Of a stretch of DNA of 49,250 bases, positions 40,842 through 48,227 are shown piece after piece. Source of the DNA: Bacteroidales bacterium. Lineage in GTDB: Bacteria > Bacteroidota > Bacteroidia > Bacteroidales > ML635J-15. The stretch's first letter is position 1. Every line of letters starts with the position of its first letter. The notes beneath the pieces are model-generated. The model did not search any database. It was not told the origin of the DNA and saw nothing but the letters and a program-made list of their open reading frames with translations. The stretch spans positions 1-49,250 of the forward strand of contig JAFZWY010000047.1 in the NCBI GenBank assembly GCA_017617125.1. Direction: 5' to 3'. The position numbers and the translations under genes were made by a program.

Positions 40842-42068
40842 ATGAATTTTGCAGAGTCTTATTCCGAAAGGTACTCTGTAGCACCAAAGATATTTGATGA
40901 TAATCCCCGCAGCGATACGGGGATTATTGTTGTTATACCATGCTACGACGACGAGTTCGTTTTCACGACCTTGCAGTCGCTCGACTCTGCAAAAATGCCG
41001 CCGTGTTCGGTAGAGGTGATTGTAGTTGTAAACTCTGCCGAGGATACCGAGATGTCTATTGTAGAGAAAAATAGACATATATATGCCAAGCTTTGCGAAA
41101 AAAAGGATTCTTATCGGAATTTCAGTTTGCTGTCATATATAATAGAAGGTGTGCCGCACAAGATTGCCGGAGTTGGCAATGCTCGCAAGGTGGGCATGGA
41201 CGAGGCAGTGTGGCGGTTCGCAGCCATTGAAAATCCGCGTGGTGTAGTCGTGTCGCTTGATGCCGATTGCTTGGTTGGCGCGGATTATTTTACTGAAATA
41301 TACACAAGGTTCTATTGCTCTAAGGACAAGCCAAATGCTTGCACATTGCAGTACCGTCACAATTTTGATGCGAAAATGTACTCCGAGCAGGAAATTTACG
41401 CTTGCCGTAAGTACGAAATGTATCTGCGGTATTTCCGTTTGGCACAGAAAGTTGCCGGCATTCCTGTTAGCATGCATACCATTGGTTCCTGTCTTGCCGT
41501 TACTGCTGAGACATACGCCAAGATGGGTGGAATGTCGCGTCGTCAGGCAGGGGAGGACTTCTATTTCTTGCAGAAGCTGGCGCAGCAGTCGCCAGTTGCT
41601 GCAATATGCAAGCCGATAGTTTTTCCGTCGCCGTCGGTGTCGGAACGTGTGCCTTTTGGGACTGGACGTTCGGTGAAGAAAATAATCGAGACAGGTTCGT
41701 GCAAGGTGTATAATTTCGGATTGTTTTTGCTGCTCAAGGAGTTTTATTCGGCATTTCCAAGTTTTTACGATGGAGATTCGACGATTCCACGCGAGATTAT
41801 TGAGTTTGTAGGTGAGCAGAAATTCAAGTCTTTGGTTGACGAATGCCGCAAAAACACTTCCGACCGCAAAAGTTTTGTTAAGCGGATGTTCGCAAAGTTC
41901 GATGTTTTCTTTATGATTAGGTTCCTGAATAGTTTCGGAGAGGTTTCGAAATATCCTGCTGTTGAAGTCGACGATGCTGTTATACATTTGCTCGGATATT
42001 ATGGATTATCATCGTCTGACAACCTATATGATGATATATTTTCGCTGGATATTTCTCTGCAAAATTGA
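40842..42068 (+). CDS. Family 2 / family A glycosyltransferase
   Basis: 408 residues, no membrane helix. The GT-A fold shows GIIVVIPCYDDEFVFTTLQS, a strand VEVIVVVNSAED, GVGNARKVGMDEA, the DxD-type site SLDADCLVGADYF, and the acceptor region GSCLAVTAETYAKMGGMSRR followed by QAGEDFYFLQKL. The ED in GEDFYF is the probable catalytic base. Acceptor and sugar unknown. Preceded at three bases by the OmpH-like gene. A perfect 10-bp inverted repeat (40900-40927) lies in its first codons. The 400-residue length fits the Bacteroidetes group of this kind. Confidence 0.85.
   Translation: MNFAESYSERYSVAPKIFDDNPRSDTGIIVVIPCYDDEFVFTTLQSLDSAKMPPCSVEVIVVVNSAEDTEMSIVEKNRHIYAKLCEKKDSYRNFSLLSYIIEGVPHKIAGVGNARKVGMDEAVWRFAAIENPRGVVVSLDADCLVGADYFTEIYTRFYCSKDKPNACTLQYRHNFDAKMYSEQEIYACRKYEMYLRYFRLAQKVAGIPVSMHTIGSCLAVTAETYAKMGGMSRRQAGEDFYFLQKLAQQSPVAAICKPIVFPSPSVSERVPFGTGRSVKKIIETGSCKVYNFGLFLLLKEFYSAFPSFYDGDSTIPREIIEFVGEQKFKSLVDECRKNTSDRKSFVKRMFAKFDVFFMIRFLNSFGEVSKYPAVEVDDAVIHLLGYYGLSSSDNLYDDIFSLDISLQN
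40900..40927 (+). other. Hairpin inside the 5' part of the glycosyltransferase gene
   Basis: ATAATCCCCG and CGGGGATTAT form a perfect 10-bp stem with an 8-base loop, followed by TGTTGTTAT. It is within codons 20-29 (DNPRSDTGII). It could attenuate transcription or translation, or may be chance. Confidence 0.5.
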
Positions 42069-42109
42069 TTAAAAAATACATTTTTTTTCGAGTTTCTAAA
42101 AAATATCAT

Positions 42110-42117
42110 TATATTTG
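42110..42117 (+). promoter_or_regulatory. -7 box of the FISUMP gene
   Basis: TATATTTG then C, 17 bases before the ATG at 42134. It lies after the longest open-frame start at 42065, which excludes that start. Confidence 0.65.
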
Positions 42118-42133
42118 CAATGATATTGTCTAT

Positions 42134-42799
42134 ATGAAGAGATTTATATCGTTGATATTGCTCGTGTTTGCCGGTGTGCTGTCGTATGCTGGAAACATCG
42201 GTTTTGATGTATTCGGCTGTGCTTCACCAGATACTAGCAGGTTTGTCGATTCTCGTGACGGTAACACATACAGGACTGTAAAGTTTGGCAATCAGGTATG
42301 GATGGCAGAAAATCTGCGCTATTCGAAGGATATACCTTTGGGAACTTCGAAGAGCAACAAGCCGCACGTTTATAATCCCAATGGCAGTTCTCAAAATGTT
42401 GAAACTTATGGCTTATTATACAATTGGTATGCTGCTGAAACCGCATGTCCTGAAGGCTGGCATCTTCCTACAGTTTCTGATTGGCGAATGCTAAAGAATG
42501 CAATTTCTGGCGATAATGTTGGTTCCCAATTGGCATCGAAACCAGAATTGTGGAACGACGGATTGCTAGAGCGTTCTACTTCTTTCGGAAAATCTGGCTT
42601 TTCTGTTCTGCCCGCTGGAAGTTTCGATGGAAAGTCATACGGAAATTTTGGTTCGTTTGCATATTTCTGGACAGCTAACGAATACGAATATTATAGTGGA
42701 AATGCCTATTTCCGATACATATATTACAACTATGGCGGTGTAGTGTCGAACTACAGCAGCAAGAGCGATGGATTTTCGGTTCGTTGCGTAAAGGATTAG
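42134..42799 (+). CDS. FISUMP-domain secreted protein
   Basis: 221 residues. The signal peptide ends near residue 19 (VLSYAGN). The rest is a FISUMP domain ('Fibrobacter succinogenes major paralogous domain'): DSRDGNTYRTVKFGNQVWMA, ENLRYS, LLYNWYAAETACPEGWHLPT, SDWRMLK, GKSGFSVLPAGSFDGKSYGN, FWTANEYEYYSGNAYFRYIY, DGFSVRCVKD. It was found first in Fibrobacter and is common in Bacteroidetes; proposed roles are in adhesion or as a secreted binding domain, unproved. No T9SS sorting domain is present. Own -7 box at 42110-42117. Confidence 0.85.
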   Translation: MKRFISLILLVFAGVLSYAGNIGFDVFGCASPDTSRFVDSRDGNTYRTVKFGNQVWMAENLRYSKDIPLGTSKSNKPHVYNPNGSSQNVETYGLLYNWYAAETACPEGWHLPTVSDWRMLKNAISGDNVGSQLASKPELWNDGLLERSTSFGKSGFSVLPAGSFDGKSYGNFGSFAYFWTANEYEYYSGNAYFRYIYYNYGGVVSNYSSKSDGFSVRCVKD

Positions 42800-42804
42800 T
42801 TCCC

Positions 42805-44244
42805 TTACGCCTCCATAATTTCCTCTATTCCCAGTTCCCTGTGCTTAAGGATTACTTTTACACCATACTTTTCGTGGATGTACCTTGCAATGTGTTCTGC
42901 TGAATATACACTGCGATGCTGACCGCCAGTGCAACCGAAGCAAATCATCAGGCTGGTGAAACCACGGCGTATGTAAGTCTCGATGGTCGGTGATATTACA
43001 GCCTTGATGTTCTCGATGAAAACATCGATGTCGCCATGCTCTTTGAAGAAGTCGATTACAGGCTTGTCGCGTCCGGTCAATTTCTTGTATTCGTCGTAGC
43101 GGCCTGGATTGTGGTTGCCTCGGCAGTCAAAAATGAAACCACCGCCATTTTCTGTCTTATCTTCTGGCAGTCCGTTCTTGAAGCCGAAACTCATCACGTT
43201 GATTGTCAGCTGGTCGTACTTTACAGGCTCAAATTTTTGCTTGCACTTAACTACTTCCGAAATTATACGGTCGAGTTCCTTGTATTCGCCAAGTATCGGA
43301 TGGGTTTCGTGCAGTTCCTTTAGATTGTCGATGGCAAAAGGTATGCTTTCGATGAAGTGGCGTTTCTTTTCAATCAGTCCGCGATTGCCGTATGCTCCAA
43401 GTGTCTGTAAGATACGTACATACAGGTAGAACCAGAATTCTCGTTCAAATTCAGCCTTGTCGATTTCGGTATTTTTGGCAACCTCGTCGATGTAGAATTT
43501 CAGCAGTTCCAGCTTCTTGTCGTTCGGGATTTTGGCTTTTGCCTGCCACAGCAGCGAGGCCATGTCGTACTGGATTGCGCCTTTGCGTCCGCCTTGATAG
43601 TCAATAAAATAAACTTGCTCGTCCTTTACGAGAATATTTCGAGCTTGGAAGTCGCGGAACATGAAGGCTTTTGTTCCGTTTGCTGCGAGGTGGGCGGCAA
43701 GTGCGTCGAAGTCGTCCTGAAGGAGTTTCTCGTCGTATGGAATGTCGAGACGGTTGAGGAAATAGTATTTGAAGTAGTTGAGGTCGAACAATATGCTCTG
43801 GGTGTTGAATTCCGAAATGGAGTATGCCAAACTGAAATCGATGGCTTTACCAGCAGCAATCTGCAGTTTTACCAATGCGCTGATACTCTTACGGTATAGC
43901 TCGTCGAGATGTTCGGTAAACTTTCCGTACTGCTTGTATTCGCTTTCTACGACTTTCAGTAGCAGGTCGTCGCCAAAGTCCTCGATGAAATAGGTGAGTG
44001 TATCCTCGTTGACGTGATAAATCTTTGGCGTATTCAAGTTCAAATTGCTGAAAATTACGCTGTAGTACAGAAAAGTCTTGGTCTCGGGTATGTTGTTGCT
44101 GTATACTCCGAGCACGGTTCCGTTTTCTCCGTAAAAACGATAGTAGCTGCGGTTAGAACCAGCCTTTGTTATTGCTTCGACCTTCTGTGGAGCGGCCTTG
44201 TAAAATTCGCTGTATCTTTGAGTTAAGATTTGTTCAATATTCAT
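42805..44244 (-). CDS. Fusion of a phosphotransferase (APH/AmgK-like) domain and a RapZ C-terminal domain
   Basis: 479 residues. Residues about 1-335 form an aminoglycoside-phosphotransferase fold: GSNRSYYRFYG for the glycine-rich strand, AFMFRDFQARNILVKDEQVY with the catalytic Asp (RDFQARN), and FIDYQGGRKGAIQYDMASLL for metal binding. Such kinases include the AmgK family, which act on MurNAc or GlcNAc at the anomeric position. Residues about 350-479 match RapZ-C: VMSFGFKNGLPEDKTENGGG, FIFDCRGNHNPGRYDEYKKL, CFGCTGGQHRSVYSAEHIAR, VILKHREL. RapZ-C senses glucosamine-6-phosphate in E. coli, so an amino-sugar link joins both halves. Composite repeat R3 precedes its start. Confidence 0.85.
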   Translation of the reverse strand: MNIEQILTQRYSEFYKAAPQKVEAITKAGSNRSYYRFYGENGTVLGVYSNNIPETKTFLYYSVIFSNLNLNTPKIYHVNEDTLTYFIEDFGDDLLLKVVESEYKQYGKFTEHLDELYRKSISALVKLQIAAGKAIDFSLAYSISEFNTQSILFDLNYFKYYFLNRLDIPYDEKLLQDDFDALAAHLAANGTKAFMFRDFQARNILVKDEQVYFIDYQGGRKGAIQYDMASLLWQAKAKIPNDKKLELLKFYIDEVAKNTEIDKAEFEREFWFYLYVRILQTLGAYGNRGLIEKKRHFIESIPFAIDNLKELHETHPILGEYKELDRIISEVVKCKQKFEPVKYDQLTINVMSFGFKNGLPEDKTENGGGFIFDCRGNHNPGRYDEYKKLTGRDKPVIDFFKEHGDIDVFIENIKAVISPTIETYIRRGFTSLMICFGCTGGQHRSVYSAEHIARYIHEKYGVKVILKHRELGIEEIMEA

Positions 44245-44246
44245 TG

Positions 44247-44463
44247 TTTTATAAGTTTCTATGGCTGACGCCGTTTCTATGTTTCACGTTTCTAAGTTTG
44301 GCTTACGCCGAGCTAAAGGTTAACTTCGTTGAGGGCTTCGCCGTTCTCGCTTCGCTGTTTCTTGGGCTAAAGCCCGTTTCTGTGTTTATGGGCTAACAGT
44401 CCCGCAGTCTCACAGTCTAACGGTCTTGCAGACTGCTAGATAGGTCTTCTGCTAGACTTTTAG
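44247..44463. repeat. Composite intergenic repeat region R3
   Basis: Contains ATAAGTTTCTATGGC close to the start codon, a second CACGTTTCTAAGTTTGGC, GGGCTAAAGCCC (44364-44375, a 5-bp inverted repeat) and a degenerate 10-base tandem (GCAGTCTCACAGTCTAACGG, GCAGACTGCTAGA, CTAGACTTTTAGCC). It fills the gap between two minus-strand genes and holds no gene in either direction. Pieces match R1 and R2. Confidence 0.7.
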
Positions 44464-44469
44464 CCTATA

Positions 44470-45537
44470 TTAGTTAATCATCACCATTGTTGCACCGAAT
44501 CCGTATTCCCTGAACGAAGCGTCCTCGTATGGCAGTTTGTACTGTTTTTCGAGCGATTCACGGATAGTGGCTTTCAGAGTTCCGTTGCCGATGCCGTGGA
44601 TAAGGATTACCTTGCCGGCCTTGTTCATTATTGCATCAGTCATGGTTTTGTGGAAAGTCTTCATCTGGATGTCGAGGATTTCTGCATTCGACAGACCGAC
44701 AACGCTGTCAATCAATTTGTTGATGTGCAGGTCAACCTCAATGGTTTCTGGTTGCTTGCGCTTGTGGTAGCGTTGCGAATTGTCCTCGTCGGCTTCGTCC
44801 TTGCGTGCCATCTGCTCCTCGAATTCCTTTTGTGTACGGATGGAGTTGCCAAGTCCAAGATCTTCCTTCAGAAGTTCGAAGATGTAGGCGTTGTCGTCGA
44901 AGAACTCGTTTTCGACAAAGGTGTGTTCCTGGAAAAACTTGATGGGGGTGATTTTTATCCTGCGTTCAAGCATTTCGTGGTAGGTGCACTTGGGATTGTC
45001 GTAAAGTATGCTTTGGATAATGATTTCCTTCGAGTTGTTTATCTGTTCGCGGCTCAGCTGTCCGACTAGTATTTTTGTGTTTGGCTCAAGTGTTTCGGTG
45101 TCGATTTTCTCGAATCCGTTTTCGCCGCGAAGCACAATGTGGTAGAAAACGAAGTAGTTGGAGTCGTTTACAAGGTAGCAGTCGAAACCGTCGAACTTGT
45201 CGTTGTAGTTGCGGATGAAAGCAAACATATACTGCGACTTCTGGTCTTTTTTCAGTTCGATCTTGGGTTTGGGAATCAGCGTTCCTTCAACTTTCTTGAA
45301 GTTGTCCTTGATGTTCTCGACTATGTTGTTTGCAAATTCCTTTATCTGCTTGTTGCGTTCTTCGTGCTCGCTTTGCTTGGCTTTTTCCACCACTACGATT
45401 TCCGACATGCGGACAGGATATTCAAAGTCGTTTTCATCCTTTACAATTACTTGATTTTTAGGAAGAATCTTCACTACTGTTCCGCCACCAACATCATTTA
45501 GGAATCTAACTTTATCGCCAATGCTAATTAAATCCAT
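44470..45537 (-). CDS. DUF2027 and Smr domain protein
   Basis: 355 residues. The N-terminus (about 1-55) is a small beta domain: ISIGDKVRFLNDVGGGTVVK, EDEN-type turn, FEYPVRMSEIVVVE. The middle (about 85-215) is the DUF2027 beta domain. The C-terminal 80 residues form an Smr domain: VDLHINKLIDSVVGLSNAEI, VILIHGIGNGTLKATIRESL, with the H-G-x-G-x-G-x-L loop typical of Smr, plus GFGATMVMIN at the end. Smr domains nick DNA or cleave RNA. Bacteroidetes have this arrangement without the MutS2 ATPase. A -7 box on the minus strand (45564-45557) precedes it, face to face with the queA-like promoter. Confidence 0.9.
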   Translation of the reverse strand: MDLISIGDKVRFLNDVGGGTVVKILPKNQVIVKDENDFEYPVRMSEIVVVEKAKQSEHEERNKQIKEFANNIVENIKDNFKKVEGTLIPKPKIELKKDQKSQYMFAFIRNYNDKFDGFDCYLVNDSNYFVFYHIVLRGENGFEKIDTETLEPNTKILVGQLSREQINNSKEIIIQSILYDNPKCTYHEMLERRIKITPIKFFQEHTFVENEFFDDNAYIFELLKEDLGLGNSIRTQKEFEEQMARKDEADEDNSQRYHKRKQPETIEVDLHINKLIDSVVGLSNAEILDIQMKTFHKTMTDAIMNKAGKVILIHGIGNGTLKATIRESLEKQYKLPYEDASFREYGFGATMVMIN

Positions 45538-45546
45538 AAGAATTAT

Positions 45547-45564
45547 TATTTTTGCGCAAATTTA
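45547..45564. promoter_or_regulatory. Face-to-face -7 boxes of the Smr and queA-like genes
   Basis: On the plus strand TATTTTTG (45547-45554); on the minus strand TAAATTTG (45564-45557). Their ends form the perfect palindrome TTTGCGCAAA (45551-45560). The two genes' start codons lie only about 10-18 bases beyond, so both transcripts have very short leaders and the boxes cannot be used at the same time. Confidence 0.6.
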
Positions 45565-45572
45565 ATAAAAAA

Positions 45573-46805
45573 GTGGTTCGTAACATTAACATCAACGACT
45601 ATAATTATAGCCTGCCCGACGAAAAAATCGCCAAATATCCTCTTGCCGAGCGTGATATGTCGAAATTGCTTGTTTATGATGGCAATAAGATAGAGGAGGA
45701 CAGGTTTCGTAATATTAGTACACATCTGCCATCGGGCGGACTTCTGCTTTTCAACGACACCAAGGTTATAAACGCCCGTATGATTTTCGAAAAGGAAACC
45801 GGTGCGCGTATCGAAGTCTTTTGCCTTGACCCACTGTCGCCATCAGACTATGCACTAGCTTTTGCCGAAAACAAATCATGTTCGTGGAAATGTTTGGTGG
45901 GCAACAGCAAGAAGTGGAAGGAAGGGAAGCTTCGTAAGGAGGTTAATGTTGGCGGCGTTTCGCTATACCTATATATTACTCGTGTTCGCGAAATTGGAAA
46001 TTCGTTCGAGATACTTTTCGAGTGGGATAATCCCGATATCACTTTTTCGCAGATAATTGATGCTGCTGGCAATATTCCAATTCCACCATACCTGAATCGT
46101 AACAGCGAGGAAATCGACAGTGTCCGCTACCAGACTGTTTACAGTCACTACGAAGGTTCGGTTGCGGCACCGACTGCCGGATTGCATTTTACCGAGCGAG
46201 TGATGGACGATATCCGCAATCATGGAATCGATTGCGATGCTGTGACCTTGCATGTTGGAGCCGGAACTTTCCAACCTGTGAAAACCGACAATGCCGCCGA
46301 GCATGAAATGCATACCGAACATTTTGTCGTAAACCGCTCTACAATCGAAAAAATCGTTGCCAACCTTGGTAATATAACAATTACGGGAACCACAACGGTT
46401 AGAACTGTCGAAAGTTTGTATCGTGTAGCGGTGCAAGTGTTTGAAAACAAGGATGTTGAAACTAATGAATTTGCTGTTTCTCAGTGGGAGGCATATTCAG
46501 GAAAACAGGATTACGACACAAAGGTGCTTCTTCTGAACCTACTTTCGTGGATGGATGACAAAGGTTTCGACAGCATAAGGTGTGCAACCCAGATAATGAT
46601 TGTGCCGGGGTTCCGATTCAGGATCACCGACAGGCTGATTACAAATTTCCACCAGCCTAAGTCAACATTATTGTTATTGTTATCGGCATTTGTTGGTGAA
46701 AGTTGGCGTAAAGTTTATAAATTTGCACTCGAAAATAGCTTCAGGTTCCTAAGTTATGGCGATTCATGTTTATTTTTGAATAAAAATACCGAAATAGAAG
46801 GCTGA
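45573..46805 (+). CDS. QueA-like S-adenosylmethionine:tRNA ribosyltransferase-isomerase
   Basis: 410 residues from a GTG at 45573. QueA adds the ribosyl part of SAM to 7-aminomethyl-7-deazaguanine in tRNA to make epoxyqueuosine. Motifs: YNYSLPDEKIAKYPLAERDM, LLLFNDTKVINARM, PPYLNR, VRYQTVYSHYEGSVAAPTAG, LHFTERV, LHVGAGTFQPV, TTTVRTVESLY, RITDRLITNFHQPKSTLLLL. The 400-residue length is the longer Bacteroidetes version; E. coli QueA has about 356. An upstream TTG at 45552 overlaps the -7 box, so GTG is preferred, but this start lacks an ATG and is uncertain. The PlsC-like gene follows with a one-base overlap (TGATG). Confidence 0.88.
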   Translation: MVRNININDYNYSLPDEKIAKYPLAERDMSKLLVYDGNKIEEDRFRNISTHLPSGGLLLFNDTKVINARMIFEKETGARIEVFCLDPLSPSDYALAFAENKSCSWKCLVGNSKKWKEGKLRKEVNVGGVSLYLYITRVREIGNSFEILFEWDNPDITFSQIIDAAGNIPIPPYLNRNSEEIDSVRYQTVYSHYEGSVAAPTAGLHFTERVMDDIRNHGIDCDAVTLHVGAGTFQPVKTDNAAEHEMHTEHFVVNRSTIEKIVANLGNITITGTTTVRTVESLYRVAVQVFENKDVETNEFAVSQWEAYSGKQDYDTKVLLLNLLSWMDDKGFDSIRCATQIMIVPGFRFRITDRLITNFHQPKSTLLLLLSAFVGESWRKVYKFALENSFRFLSYGDSCLFLNKNTEIEG

Positions 46806-48142
46806 TGATTGATTTTACCAATGTAGAGAAACGCAGATTGTCGTACGAGTTGTACTATCGATGGATAAGTTTTGCAACTAGATTTTTGTATTTTCGTAAA
46901 TTGGAAATTAAAGGTCTTGACAATTTGCCTAAAGAGCCTTACATACTTATTTCAAATCATCAGGATGGGCTTATTGACGCACTTATTCCAATTTTTGGTA
47001 TTCCAAGGCACCGTATTGTTTTTATTGCCCGTGGTGACATTTTCAAAAAGGATTTTGTTGCCCAATTGCTGAAGTGGTTAAGGGTGCTTCCTGCCTTCAG
47101 GGTGCGCGATACCGGAAAGGAAAACCTTGGCGAGAACGACAAGATTTTCGACCTTGCAGCCCAAATTCTCAAAGATGGTAATATAATCGGACTTTTCCCA
47201 GAAGCAGCATTGCAGTACGACAAGTCGATAGGCACATTTAAAAAAGGTTTTGCTCGTATTGCCTTTAGGGCTGAGGAGATTTCCAATTACAATCTGCATC
47301 TCAAGATAGTGCCGACTGCCAACTATTATGAAAATTTCTATAGTGCAGGTCATGATGCGTTGTATAGTATAGGCGAGCCATTTGAATTTGACGAGTTTTT
47401 TGATATGTACCGCGAGCATCCAGAGGCTGCATACCGTCAGTTGTCGCTTAAGGCGCAGGAGCATGTGCGTCCGCTTATGCTCGATATTGCCGACAAAGAA
47501 AACTTTGAGCAGATAGATCTCTTGCGTGAGGTTAACTGGGATGTAAAAGGAGTGGCAAAAAAGCGTATGTCGGAGCGCCTTGCATGCGACCAGAAGATGA
47601 TAGAAGCTGTCAAGAAACTAAAAGAGGAGTCGCAGGATAAGTTCGGTATGCTTATGGAAGGCACGCGTAAGTATTCAGAGCAACTCGTTAAATTGAACTT
47701 CAAAAACTGGTTGGTGGGTAGTAATATCGGCTTTGTTGGAATGTTCTTGCGCACCTTGTTGTCTGTTATTCTGGCTCCAATATACGTTGTATTGTGGTTG
47801 CTCTGCATTGTTCCCTACAAATTCCCGGATATTCTGGCTAAGAAAGCGAAGGACAAGAGAATGATAGCTTCGTTTAGGTTTGCAATCGGTTCTGTTTTGG
47901 CTATTCCGATTTGGAATCTTATTTTGTTCGGACTTTCTTTTATTATTCCATGGCCGTGGTGGTGTTCGTTTATATTATTGGTAGTGCTTACGGTCTTATT
48001 TGTTCCATTCATGGCATTAAGACATTGGTTTGTAAAGTTTTACCACAGGTGGAGATATTTTGCAAAGCAAGGTAATGATGCCGATTTGATGCAAGCGATA
48101 AGTTTGAAGGCAGAACTTGTTGAAGAACTAGGATTGATTTAG
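46805..48142 (+). CDS. Lysophospholipid acyltransferase family protein (PlsC-like)
   Basis: 445 residues. The acyltransferase domain fills about 30-230: YILISNHQDGLIDALIPIF (the NHx4D motif with His and Asp), FIARGDIFKKDFVAQLLKWL, GLFPEAALQ in place of the usual FPEG, and IVPTANYYENFYSAG. Two or three membrane helices follow at about 305-335 and 360-405. It probably acylates lysophosphatidic acid or another glycerolipid at the inner membrane. The start overlaps the queA-like stop, so the two are coupled. The extended C-terminus is typical of the Bacteroidetes group and sets it apart from short PlsC. Confidence 0.88.
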   Translation: MIDFTNVEKRRLSYELYYRWISFATRFLYFRKLEIKGLDNLPKEPYILISNHQDGLIDALIPIFGIPRHRIVFIARGDIFKKDFVAQLLKWLRVLPAFRVRDTGKENLGENDKIFDLAAQILKDGNIIGLFPEAALQYDKSIGTFKKGFARIAFRAEEISNYNLHLKIVPTANYYENFYSAGHDALYSIGEPFEFDEFFDMYREHPEAAYRQLSLKAQEHVRPLMLDIADKENFEQIDLLREVNWDVKGVAKKRMSERLACDQKMIEAVKKLKEESQDKFGMLMEGTRKYSEQLVKLNFKNWLVGSNIGFVGMFLRTLLSVILAPIYVVLWLLCIVPYKFPDILAKKAKDKRMIASFRFAIGSVLAIPIWNLILFGLSFIIPWPWWCSFILLVVLTVLFVPFMALRHWFVKFYHRWRYFAKQGNDADLMQAISLKAELVEELGLI

Positions 48143-48201
48143 TAAAGTTTCTTTTTCTATGATTATTGCACAAATTTCTTGTGTGATAATGCTTTATTTC
48201 A

Positions 48202-48209
48202 TATATTTG
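48202..48209 (+). promoter_or_regulatory. -7 box of the BspA-like gene
   Basis: TATATTTG, preceded by CTTG with a 20-base spacer (48178-48181), 18 bases before the ATG at 48228. Confidence 0.6.
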
Positions 48210-48227
48210 TGAGCGAAAATTACAAAT

